From positions 1-64,000 of the forward strand of contig NZ_MDGK01000036.1 of the NCBI RefSeq assembly GCF_001870465.1: a stretch of DNA of 64,000 nucleotides, read 5' to 3'. The DNA comes from Pseudomonas extremorientalis. GTDB taxonomy: Bacteria; Pseudomonadota; Gammaproteobacteria; Pseudomonadales; Pseudomonadaceae. Each line of letters opens with the position of its first letter. Position 1 is the first letter of the stretch. Below, piece by piece: positions 18,496 through 26,051 of this stretch. The position numbers were made by a program, and so were the translations under genes. A model generated the notes under the pieces. That model made no database searches. It was not told the origin of the DNA and saw only the letters and a list, made by a program, of their open reading frames with translations.

Positions 18496-18921
18496 GTGCG
18501 CAAACTGACCGCCTTGATCGCCGGCCTGCTCTTCGGCCTGGGGCTGTACCTCAGCGGCATGACCAACCCGGCCAAGGTGCTCGGGTTTCTCGACCTGGCC
18601 GGCGAATGGGACCCGTCCCTGGCGCTGGTCATGCTCGGCGCGCTCGCCGTCAGCAGCGTGTTCTTCTACGTCGCCAGGCAGCGCCGCACCGCGTTGCTGG
18701 GCGCGCCGATAAAGATGCCGACCAGGCGCACCCTCGACCGGCGGCTGGTGCTCGGCAGTGTGGTGTTTGGTGTCGGCTGGGGGATCGCCGGGCTGTGCCC
18801 CGGCCCGGCGGTGGCGTTGTTGCTGACCGGGCAATGGCAGGTGGGGGTGTTCGTGTTGGCGATGGCGCTGGGGATGTGGCTGTTTGAGCGGATTGAGGCG
18901 CGCAGGTTGGCCAAGGCTTGA
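18496..18921 (+). CDS. YeeE/YedE-type transporter half, second subunit (DUF6691)
   Basis: 141 residues beginning with GTG (VRKLTALIAGLLFGLGLYLS), two bases past the first subunit. The second conserved cysteine motif, GIAGLCPGPAV, is near residue 100. Hydrophobic with about four helices. Together with the preceding gene it should form an inner-membrane sulfur-compound transporter. The GTG start is chosen because no ATG lies near and the spacing indicates translational coupling. Confidence 0.88.
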   Translation: MRKLTALIAGLLFGLGLYLSGMTNPAKVLGFLDLAGEWDPSLALVMLGALAVSSVFFYVARQRRTALLGAPIKMPTRRTLDRRLVLGSVVFGVGWGIAGLCPGPAVALLLTGQWQVGVFVLAMALGMWLFERIEARRLAKA

Positions 18922-19006
18922 GGCACGGGCAGGCGTTTGTGCTTTATCTCCATCCGCCTGCGGCCTACATTGAACGCCTTATCGATCAACCCCGAGGTCA
19001 GCCCCC

Positions 19007-19996
19007 ATGGCACGCATCGTCCGGATTCACGCCTACGGCGACGCCAGCGTCTTGAAACTCGAAGACGTAGACGTCCCCGCCCCCGCCGCCGATGAGGTCC
19101 AAATCGACGTCAAAGCCTTCGGCCTCAACCGCGCCGAAGTGATGTTCCGCAACCACGCCTATCTGCAGGAAGCCGAATTCCCCAGTCGCCTGGGCTACGA
19201 AGCGGCCGGTGTGGTGATAGCGGTCGGCACCGGTGTCACCGACCTGCAGGTGGGCGACGCCGTCAGCGTCATCCCACCGCTGGACATCGCCCGCTGGGGC
19301 ACCTATGGCGAAGTCGCCAACGTGCCCGCCCACCTCACCGTTAAACACCCGCAAAGCATCAGCTTTGTGCAAGCCGCCGCATGCTGGATGCAATACGTCA
19401 CCGCCTGGGGCGCCCTGGTGGAACAGGCCAAACTGACCCAGGGCGACACCGTGCTGGTCACCGCCGCCTCCAGCAGCGTCGCCCTCGCCGCCTTCCAGAT
19501 CGCCCGCAGCGTCGGCGCCACCGCCATCGGCGTGACCCGCACCCGTGCAAAAAAACAGGCGCTGCTGGATGCCGGCGCAGCGCACGTCATCGTCAGCGAC
19601 GAAGAAAACCTGGTCGAACGCGTGATGCAACTCACCCACGACCAAGGCGCCCGCGTGGTGTTCGACCCCATCGGCGGGCCGGGCTTCGAAGCCCTCACCC
19701 AGAGCATGGCCCGAGGCGGCATCTTGCTGGAGTACGGCGCGCTGAGCTCGGAGCCGACGCCGTTTCCGTTGTTTACCGTGTTAGGCAAATGCTTGACGCT
19801 CAAGGGGTATCTGTACGCCGAGATCGTCGCCAACCCGGCGGCGTTGGCGCGGGCCAAGGCGTTCATTCTGGACGGGCTGGCGTCGGGCGCGTTGGCGCCG
19901 GTGATTGCGAAGACATTTGCGTTGGATGAGGTGCAGGAGGCGCATCGGTTTTTGGAGGCGAACCAGCAGGTGGGGAAAATCGTGGTGACGGTGTGA
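19007..19996 (+). CDS. Zinc-type alcohol dehydrogenase / quinone oxidoreductase (MDR superfamily)
   Basis: 329 residues of the medium-chain dehydrogenase/reductase superfamily. The GroES-like domain holds GYEAAGVVIAVGTGV, and the nucleotide-binding domain has VLVTAASSSVALAAFQIARS in place of the usual GxGxxG, typical of quinone-reductase-like members. The structural zinc cysteines are absent. It would reduce a quinone or enone with NADPH; substrate unknown. It is the last conserved gene before the accessory block beginning at about 20 kb. Confidence 0.9.
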   Translation: MARIVRIHAYGDASVLKLEDVDVPAPAADEVQIDVKAFGLNRAEVMFRNHAYLQEAEFPSRLGYEAAGVVIAVGTGVTDLQVGDAVSVIPPLDIARWGTYGEVANVPAHLTVKHPQSISFVQAAACWMQYVTAWGALVEQAKLTQGDTVLVTAASSSVALAAFQIARSVGATAIGVTRTRAKKQALLDAGAAHVIVSDEENLVERVMQLTHDQGARVVFDPIGGPGFEALTQSMARGGILLEYGALSSEPTPFPLFTVLGKCLTLKGYLYAEIVANPAALARAKAFILDGLASGALAPVIAKTFALDEVQEAHRFLEANQQVGKIVVTV

Positions 19997-20026
19997 GGGC
20001 GGTGTCCTAGGACAATTCCCAAAGCT

Positions 20027-20330
20027 GGGCAGTGGCTTGCCCGATTGCCTACGCGTGGGTCAGAATCCGCCGGCTTGTGCGCTGGGATGGTCGAAACTAA
20101 GGTGGCGCGGTCGCTGAATTTCTCGGTGATCGGGTTTAGTAGCCCGGATCGGTTATCTGAATGTGCATGAGCTTCATCAGTCAGACATAACGTCTGTGCT
20201 TGATGGCGGCTGTGCGCAGGGCGTCCTCGGACGCGCCGGCTTTAGATATCCACCGGTCTACTAACCTGCGTACAGCTGCCACCCACTCGTTTAGTAGCGG
20301 GGAGGGGGTGGCCCAAGTCAGGATATCTTT
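20027..20330 (+). ncRNA. Structured leader of DUF6124 gene, copy 1
   Basis: A leader of roughly 300 bases closely matching 61041-61355. It has a hairpin CGGG-TTTAGTAG-CCCG at 20131-20146. A 17-bp stem follows, between 20204-20220 and 20265-20281, enclosing the hairpin GCGTCC/GGACGC (20221-20234) and a CCGG/CCGG hairpin (20236-20256). A free CTACTAA lies at 20258-20264. A last TTTAGTAG at 20290-20297 sits 33 bases before the ATG. Substitutions relative to the other copy keep the pairing. I know of no named RNA family to which it belongs. Confidence 0.75.
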
Positions 20331-20570
20331 ATGTCTCACGTCATGCAGGATTCAACCGCGCTCTTTCGCGTTGCTCCAGACGCAAGCAATGAAGCCCTCA
20401 TTGCCAATAGCTACGAAACCTTCGCCTCTGTCAGTACCCTTCTGCTCGATCTATCCGACGATCTGAGCGGCAAACATCGAGATATTGCACTGGCTATCCA
20501 CCAATTGAGTGAACTGGGCGTGTTACTCACAGCCAAGCTCCTTGACCGTGAGCCCCCCTCCGCTGGCTGA
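20331..20570 (+). CDS. DUF6124-type small protein, copy 1 (short form)
   Basis: 79 residues. It shares with the genes at 25564 and 61356 the core NSYETF-SVS-LLLDLS and LAIHQLSELGVL, predicted to be two amphipathic helices. Compared with the copy at 61356 it lacks the N-terminal 30 residues (the TPNPPN...YLNP segment). The family is known from Pseudomonas with no assigned function. The distinctive point is the long structured leader directly upstream, which suggests control at RNA level. Confidence 0.85.
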   Translation: MSHVMQDSTALFRVAPDASNEALIANSYETFASVSTLLLDLSDDLSGKHRDIALAIHQLSELGVLLTAKLLDREPPSAG

Positions 20571-20625
20571 CCATAGCTATCCAGAAGACGAGGCGGATCA
20601 GTCGCTGAGTCGAAGTATGAAAAAT

Positions 20626-20664
20626 GGGGGACGTATTGATCCATGAAGAATCAATTCGTCCCCT
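20626..20664. repeat. Hairpin repeat at left edge of the accessory cassette
   Basis: An imperfect inverted repeat, GGGGACGTATTGAT / ATCAATTCGTCCCC, with a short spacer. It resembles REP-like elements mobilised by RAYT transposases, which often carry GGGGAC...GTCCCC ends. It lies between the first DUF6124 gene and the TetR gene, at the left border of the TetR-to-oxidoreductase cassette. Confidence 0.6.
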
Positions 20665-20815
20665 TTTCAGTGGACTCAAAACGGCCTTTGATGAATGGCT
20701 ACTCTCGGCCAAAAGCCGTCATTCGCGCCCCATCGTTTTGGACTCAAATTAACTTTCTGCTCCGAGCATAATCATCGCACTTCTACTGAAGCTACTCTTT
20801 GAATGAGCGCCGTCT

Positions 20816-21403
20816 CTACACCGGCTCCACCTCATCGACCGGCAATGAAGCAACCATTTCTGCCCGGCACACTTCAAGTATTTCATCAGCAAGTGCGGAG
20901 TCATCCGGGCAGGCGCGCGACAAAACAATCGCGCCGACGGCACGTGAAAGCAGGTCGATCATTTTCTTTCTGCCCTCACCCGACTCAGGATCCGTTCCTG
21001 TCGGGTATTTCTCTTCTAGCGTCTGCAGGGTGTGTTCTATGCCTTCGGCAAACGTCGCTTTCACATCGTCCGCCTGACGCGCCGCGTCGCCACACAGCGC
21101 GGCCATCGTGCAACCACTGCCGCGTCCGTCGCGATGCTCTCTATTCACGTAGACGTTGATGAAGCCCGGAACATCCAGAGCTTGGGCGGCTGTCAGCGAT
21201 TTGGCCAGACTGCACGCCGAGGCTTCGGCCATCAGGTCTGCCTTCGACCCGAAATGTTTGTAGAAACCACCATGAGTGAAACCAGCGGCCGCCATGAGAT
21301 CAGCAATGCCGACGCCGTCAAAGCCCCGCTCACGGAACAGCTCTGAGGCGGTTTCAACGATGCGCTCTCGATTTGCCTGCGCCTGGGCCTTGGTTACTCT
21401 CAC
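20816..21403 (-). CDS. TetR-family repressor
   Basis: 195 residues from a GTG start, chosen because GAGG lies eight bases upstream and no ATG fits; the frame is open 22 codons further. The N-terminal helix-turn-helix covers about residues 10-55 (ELFRERGFDGVGIADLMAAA). The C-terminal domain, with a Cys in GSGCTMAALCGD, resembles NemR/YcdC-type sensors that respond to electrophiles. It is divergent from an old-yellow-enzyme gene, with a palindrome in between, and probably represses that operon. Confidence 0.9.
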   Translation of the reverse strand: MRVTKAQAQANRERIVETASELFRERGFDGVGIADLMAAAGFTHGGFYKHFGSKADLMAEASACSLAKSLTAAQALDVPGFINVYVNREHRDGRGSGCTMAALCGDAARQADDVKATFAEGIEHTLQTLEEKYPTGTDPESGEGRKKMIDLLSRAVGAIVLSRACPDDSALADEILEVCRAEMVASLPVDEVEPV

Positions 21404-21448
21404 TTGCAATACCTCGTGTTTCCCGGGAAATCCTAAGTCCGATGATAC

Positions 21449-21463
21449 ATAGATGTCACCTAT
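21449..21463. promoter_or_regulatory. Palindromic operator between TetR and flavin-reductase genes
   Basis: ATAGATGTCACCTAT is a near-perfect palindrome (one mismatched pair) centred in the divergent gap. It lies 46 bases upstream of the TetR start and just before a TTGACA -35 on the plus strand. It is the best candidate for the TetR binding site. Confidence 0.6.
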
Positions 21464-21474
21464 AATCAAAATTG

Positions 21475-21503
21475 TTGACAGTTTAGATTTCGATCATCAT
21501 CAT
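21475..21503 (+). promoter_or_regulatory. Probable promoter of the oxidoreductase operon
   Basis: A perfect -35 hexamer TTGACA at 21475-21480 is followed after 17 bases by CATCAT, a four-of-six match to the -10 consensus. The ATG of the flavin reductase gene lies 50 bases downstream. The palindrome at 21449-21463 ends 11 bases before the -35. Confidence 0.5.
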
Positions 21504-21552
21504 AAATGCAAGCACCACTGATCTTCATCAACGGGCACGGAAGATTCATCAG

Positions 21553-22653
21553 ATGACCAAGCAGACTCTGTTCACTCCTTGCATACTAGGCAGCCTCACG
21601 CTATCAAACCGCGTCGTTCTCGCGCCGCTGACACGCAACCGCGCCGGTCAAGGCTTCGTCCCTAGCGAATTCGCGGCGACCTATTACAGCCAGCGCGCCA
21701 GCGCCGGCTTGCTGATCAGCGAAGCCACGCAGATTTCCCGGCAGGGACAGGGCTATCAAGACACCCCGGGAATCTACACGCCGGCACAGATCGATGGCTG
21801 GCGCGCCGTGACTGATGCCGTGCATGCCAAGGGAGGAAAAATCTTTCTGCAACTGTGGCATGTCGGCCGCGTCTCGCACGTCGACCTGCAGGAAAACGGC
21901 GCTGCCCCCGTGGCCCCTTCTGCGCTACGCGCCGCCACCAAAGTGTTCGTCAACAATCGCTTCGAAGACGTCTCCGAGCCTCGCGCACTGGACATCAGCG
22001 AACTGCCGGGAGTGGTCAGCGACTTCCGTCAGGCGGCGGCCAATGCGATCGCCGCTGGCTTCGATGGCGTGGAAATTCACGGTGCCAACGGCTACCTGCT
22101 CGATCAATTCCTCAAGGACAACGCCAATCTGCGCACCGATGCTTACGGCGGCTCGATTGAAAATCGTGCTCGTCTGTTGCTCGAAGTGACGGAGGCTGTG
22201 GTTAGTGAGATCGGTGCCGACCGCACCGGTGTACGCCTGTCACCAGTGTCGCCGGCCAATGGCGTATCCAGCAGCGATCCGCAGGCGCAATTCGATTACG
22301 TCGTAGAACAACTCGACGCCCTCGGCGTGGTTTACCTACACGTGGTCGAAGGCGCGACCGGCGGCCCGCGTGACGTGGCGCCCTTCGATTTCGCCGCCCT
22401 GCGCCAGCGCTTCAAAAACACCTACATCGCCAACAACGGCTATGACCTCGATCTGGCCACCTCGCGGCTCGCTGAAGACCAGGCAGACCTGATCGCCTTC
22501 GGTCGCCCCTTCATTGGCAACCCGGACCTGGTGGAACGCCTGAAACGTGGCGCGCCGTTGTCCGCGTTCAATCCCGCCACCCTCTATGGCGGCGGCGCGG
22601 CAGGCTACATCGATTACCCGACACTGGCTGAATCGAGCATCAGCGCAAGCTGA
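21553..22653 (+). CDS. Old yellow enzyme family flavin reductase (NemA-like)
   Basis: 366 residues, the usual length for FMN-dependent ene-reductases of the OYE family. Visible are the N-terminal NRVVLAPLTRNRAGQGFVPS with the Thr that contacts FMN, LQLWHVGRVSH, the paired HGANGYLLDQF that holds the substrate His-Asn, and NGYD...GRPFIGNPDL at the C-terminus. Such enzymes reduce activated C=C bonds and nitro-compounds with NADPH. It is the first gene of a TetR-controlled set with SDR, hydrolase and quinone oxidoreductase. Confidence 0.95.
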   Translation: MTKQTLFTPCILGSLTLSNRVVLAPLTRNRAGQGFVPSEFAATYYSQRASAGLLISEATQISRQGQGYQDTPGIYTPAQIDGWRAVTDAVHAKGGKIFLQLWHVGRVSHVDLQENGAAPVAPSALRAATKVFVNNRFEDVSEPRALDISELPGVVSDFRQAAANAIAAGFDGVEIHGANGYLLDQFLKDNANLRTDAYGGSIENRARLLLEVTEAVVSEIGADRTGVRLSPVSPANGVSSSDPQAQFDYVVEQLDALGVVYLHVVEGATGGPRDVAPFDFAALRQRFKNTYIANNGYDLDLATSRLAEDQADLIAFGRPFIGNPDLVERLKRGAPLSAFNPATLYGGGAAGYIDYPTLAESSISAS

Positions 22654-22692
22654 GCTCGTTCTGTTTCTCATATCCTGAAAGAGAGATACCCC

Positions 22693-23481
22693 ATGAGCAC
22701 TCGCCCAACTGTTTTGATCACTGGCGCCTCCACCGGGATTGGCGCCGTCTACGCCGAACGCTTTGCACAACGCGGCCACGATCTAGTGGTAGTTGCCCGC
22801 GATCAGACGCGCCTGGATGTACTGGCCGCGCGCTTACGCAGCGAACACAACGTCAACGTCGATGTGATCCCGGCGGACCTGACTCAACCCGGCGATCTGA
22901 GCAACGTTGAAAACCGTCTGCGCGACGACGCCCACATCGGGATCCTCGTCAATAACGCCGGCGCTGCACTGTCCGGTCATTTCGTCGAGCAAAGCACCGA
23001 TAAAGTGGCGCAACTGGTCGCCCTCAATACCACGGCGCTGGTTCGGCTCGCCAGCGCCATCGCTCCACGCCTGGCCAAGGCCGGTGAAGGTTCGATCATC
23101 AACATCGGTTCGGTTGTAGGCCTCGCACCGGAATTCGGCATGACGGTCTACGGTGCGACCAAGGCCTTTGTGCTTTTCCTGTCCCAAGGTTTGAGCCTGG
23201 AACTGTCGCCTCAAGGCGTCTACGTGCAGGCCGTGCTGCCGGCCGCCACGCGTACGGAAATATGGGATCGCTCCGGCGTCGACATCAACACCCTGAGTGA
23301 AATCATGGAAGTGGGCGATCTGGTGGATGCCGCTCTCGTCGGTTTCGATCGTCGCGAACCCGTGACCATTCCGCCGCTGCACGAAGCTGAGCGTTGGGAT
23401 GTCCTGCAGGGCGCACGACTGGGCCTGATCGGGCAAATACGTCAGTCCGCGGTTGCTCAGCGTTACCAGACTCCAGAGTGA
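22693..23481 (+). CDS. Short-chain dehydrogenase/reductase
   Basis: 262 residues, classical SDR fold. The cofactor motif TGASTGIG is at residues 11-18, the NNAG motif follows in VNNAGAAL, and the catalytic YxxxK is YGATK near residue 152. NAD(P)-dependent oxidoreductase, substrate unknown. It follows the OYE gene by 39 bases with a GAGAGA-type ribosome site and belongs to the same operon. Confidence 0.93.
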   Translation: MSTRPTVLITGASTGIGAVYAERFAQRGHDLVVVARDQTRLDVLAARLRSEHNVNVDVIPADLTQPGDLSNVENRLRDDAHIGILVNNAGAALSGHFVEQSTDKVAQLVALNTTALVRLASAIAPRLAKAGEGSIINIGSVVGLAPEFGMTVYGATKAFVLFLSQGLSLELSPQGVYVQAVLPAATRTEIWDRSGVDINTLSEIMEVGDLVDAALVGFDRREPVTIPPLHEAERWDVLQGARLGLIGQIRQSAVAQRYQTPE

Positions 23482-23563
23482 TCTTCAGGTAGTGAGCATT
23501 TGGGGCGGATTCGATGCAAGCGCAAGGCGTTGCATCGAATCCGTCCAGAAATCGGGAGTGGTA

Positions 23564-24433
23564 ATGAATTCAGCCCAGACAAATCCCCTTTCGGGTTCGC
23601 CAACGTCGTTCATCAACGCTGCGAACCAATCGATCACGGTCAACGGTATTCCATTCGCCTACCGCGATATCGGCCCCACTACCGGTGTGCCCCTTGTAAT
23701 GTTCAACCATTGGGGCGCGGTGCTCGATAACTTCGATCCCGCAATCATCGATGGTCTGGCGCAAACCCGACGCGTCATTACCACCGACTATCGTGGCATC
23801 GGCGGCTCGGGTGGAACCGCGCCACTGACCGTTGGTGAGATGGCCGACGATGCGATTCAGTTGATCCGTGCGCTGGGGCTGGAAACCGTTGATGTGCTCG
23901 GATTCTCCCTCGGCGGCTTCGTCGCTCAGGACATCGCTCTGAAGGCGCCTGATCGGGTGCGGCGGTTGATTCTGACCGGCACCGGGCCGGCTGGCGGCAG
24001 CGGTATCGGCAAAGTTGGCGCGGTGTCGTGGCCATTGATTCTCAAAGGCCTGCTGACCCTGCGCGATCCGAAATTCTACCTGTTCTTCACTTCTACGGCC
24101 AATGGCCGTCGATCTGCCGCGCAGTATTTGCAGCGCCTGCAAGCCCGCAAGAACAATCGTGACCAAGGCCCGACGCCCCGTGCTTTCCTGCGCCAGTTGA
24201 AAGCGATCACCGCGTGGGGCAAACAGCCGCCGCAAGACCTCGAACGCTTGCGGGCACCTGCGCTGGTCGTCAACGGCGACACCGATATCATGGTGCCCAG
24301 CATCAATTCGTTTGAACTGGCCAAGCGTATCCCCAACGCAGAGCTGGTGATTTATCAGGATGCCGGTCACGGCGGGATTTTCCAGCACCACGTTGATTTT
24401 GTGGCCAAGGCGCAGGCGTTCCTCGATGCCTGA
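23564..24433 (+). CDS. Alpha/beta-fold hydrolase
   Basis: 289 residues, started at the ATG preceded by GGGAG (MNSAQTNPLSGSPTSF); the frame opens earlier but overlaps the SDR gene. The nucleophile elbow is GFSLGG, the acid lies in NGDTDIMVP, and the His in GHGGIFQH. The sequence TTDYRGIGGSGG is typical of haloalkane-dehalogenase/esterase-like hydrolases. Substrate unknown. Third gene of the TetR-controlled set. Confidence 0.92.
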   Translation: MNSAQTNPLSGSPTSFINAANQSITVNGIPFAYRDIGPTTGVPLVMFNHWGAVLDNFDPAIIDGLAQTRRVITTDYRGIGGSGGTAPLTVGEMADDAIQLIRALGLETVDVLGFSLGGFVAQDIALKAPDRVRRLILTGTGPAGGSGIGKVGAVSWPLILKGLLTLRDPKFYLFFTSTANGRRSAAQYLQRLQARKNNRDQGPTPRAFLRQLKAITAWGKQPPQDLERLRAPALVVNGDTDIMVPSINSFELAKRIPNAELVIYQDAGHGGIFQHHVDFVAKAQAFLDA

Positions 24434-24479
24434 CCACGCACCGACTACCCTCCCTACAACCGACAAGAGCCGCACCTCG

Positions 24480-25478
24480 ATGAAAGCATTTCTTATTGAT
24501 CGCTACGGCAAGCAACCCGGACGCATCGACGAAGCGTCAGCCCCTGAAGTGGGTGCCCACGACGTCTTGATCGAGGTCCATGCCAGCAGTGTCAACGTTC
24601 TGGACTCGAAGATCAGCACAGGCGAGTTCAAGCTGATCCTGGCCTACTCGTTTCCGCTGATTCTGGGCAACGACTTGGCGGGGGTAGTGGTGACAGTCGG
24701 CTCGCATGTGACACGCTTCAAACCAGGTGACGAAGTGTACGCTCGCCCGCCGCAAGGACGGATCGGCACGTTCGCCGAAAGGATTGCCGTGGACGAGAAC
24801 GCGATCGCCCTGAAACCAGCCAATACCAGCATGGCGCAAGCCGCCTCCCTGCCCTTGGTGGCACTGACTGCCTGGCAAGTGCTGGTCGACACCGCCCGGC
24901 TACAAAAGGGCCAGAAGGTGTTGATTCACGCAGGCTCCGGCGGCGTCGGCACCATTGCCATCCAACTTGCCAAACACCTGGGTGCCTTTGTCGCCACAAC
25001 CACCAGCACCGCGAATGTCGAATGGGTCAAGGTGCTGGGGGCTGACGTGGTCATCGACTACAAAAAGCAGAATTTCGAAAATGTCTTAAACGGCTACGAC
25101 GTGGTGTTGAACAGCCTCGGCACCGATGTTTTGGACAAGTCACTCAAGGTCCTCAAACCCGGCGGCCAACTGATTTCCATCTCAGGGCCGCCCACTGCGC
25201 TGTTCGCACAGGAGCAAGGGTTATCCTGGCCATTGCAGCAGGTTATGCGTCTGCTGAGCCTCGGCATTCGGCGCAGGGCACGCAAGCAGGACATCAAGTA
25301 CACGTTCGTGTTCATGCGCGCCAACGGTACCCAACTGCAACAAATCAGCGCACTGGTTGAGGCGGGTATCATCAACCCGGTGATTGATCGAACGTTTTCC
25401 TTTGAATCAACGGCAGAGGCTCTGAAATACGTCGAACAGGGACGAGCCAAAGGCAAGGTCGTCGTTACGATCAAATGA
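24480..25478 (+). CDS. NADP-dependent quinone oxidoreductase-like protein (MDR superfamily)
   Basis: 332 residues. GroES-like N-terminal half with LILGNDLAGVVVTVGS, nucleotide-binding part with HAGSGGVGTIAIQLAKHLGA. No zinc-binding cysteine pattern, so it belongs to the quinone-reductase group of medium-chain dehydrogenases. The ATG lies 47 bases after the hydrolase stop and closes the operon. With the OYE it supports a role in handling quinones or other electrophiles. Confidence 0.92.
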   Translation: MKAFLIDRYGKQPGRIDEASAPEVGAHDVLIEVHASSVNVLDSKISTGEFKLILAYSFPLILGNDLAGVVVTVGSHVTRFKPGDEVYARPPQGRIGTFAERIAVDENAIALKPANTSMAQAASLPLVALTAWQVLVDTARLQKGQKVLIHAGSGGVGTIAIQLAKHLGAFVATTTSTANVEWVKVLGADVVIDYKKQNFENVLNGYDVVLNSLGTDVLDKSLKVLKPGGQLISISGPPTALFAQEQGLSWPLQQVMRLLSLGIRRRARKQDIKYTFVFMRANGTQLQQISALVEAGIINPVIDRTFSFESTAEALKYVEQGRAKGKVVVTIK

Positions 25479-25496
25479 CTACCCGCCCGGAGAATT

Positions 25497-25516
25497 GGGG
25501 TCAGACCACGTTTTCA
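25497..25516 (+). repeat. 20-base half of a mobile hairpin repeat, at the truncated DUF6124 leader
   Basis: The 20 bases GGGGTCAGACCACGTTTTCA are identical to 26717-26736, where they form the left half of a hairpin. Here only the left half is present and it directly abuts the surviving end of the DUF6124 leader. It marks the right edge of the TetR-oxidoreductase cassette. Confidence 0.7.
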
Positions 25517-25563
25517 CTCGTTTAGTAGCGATGGGGTGACGGCCAAACTAGGGAATTACGAAT
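25517..25563 (+). promoter_or_regulatory. Truncated DUF6124 leader, copy 3
   Basis: Only the last part of the leader remains: CTCGTTTAGTAGCGA followed by a GGTGACGGCC...AA...AGG segment shared with the other two copies, then the ATG. The long stem, its two internal hairpins and the upstream octamer hairpin are missing. The cut coincides with the repeat at 25497-25516. Confidence 0.65.
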
Positions 25564-25803
25564 ATGTGCAAAGCCTCATCTGACCCAACCATCCTCTTTA
25601 CCGTCAGTTCCGACGCCAGTACTGAAAGCCTCATTACCAATAGCTACGAGACCTTTAGCTCGGTTAGCACTCTTCTGCTCGATCTCTCGGAAGACCTCAG
25701 CGGTAAGCACCGTGACATTGCACTGGCGATTCACCAACTGAGCGAATTGGGTGTGCTCATGACGGCAAGACTCCTCGACCGCGAAGAACCGTGCCTTCGT
25801 TGA
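25564..25803 (+). CDS. DUF6124-type small protein, copy 3 of the leader set (short form)
   Basis: 79 residues, collinear with the protein at 20331 and identical to it over most of the C-terminal half (SGKHRDIALAIHQLSELGVL is shared). The two are clearly duplicates that have diverged at the N-terminus. The leader upstream is truncated. Unknown function; no transmembrane segment. Confidence 0.85.
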   Translation: MCKASSDPTILFTVSSDASTESLITNSYETFSSVSTLLLDLSEDLSGKHRDIALAIHQLSELGVLMTARLLDREEPCLR

Positions 25804-26051
25804 ATAACACAAATTCCAGCCACTAGCTGAGTGCTCGCCGAATCGTCGTATGCGGCAGTTACGATTCGGCGACTTTGCTACCCATGAAATTGATCAATTC
25901 CGGAGCCGGGCTAAGCCTTCGACTTTACCGATGAAGTTCCGGGTCTGCTTTCGGCCAGGAGCAGACATTCGAACCGCTGACCAATACACTGCCGCGACAA
26001 TCGTACTCAAAACTTTTAGTGCAAATGCTCCCGCAGGAAGAAGGGTTTCAA

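Noticed and set aside
20200..20466. 88-codon frame across the DUF6124 leader
   Set aside because: It runs through the structured leader and out of frame into the DUF6124 gene, has no ribosome site, and the base changes between the leader copies follow pairing rather than codons.
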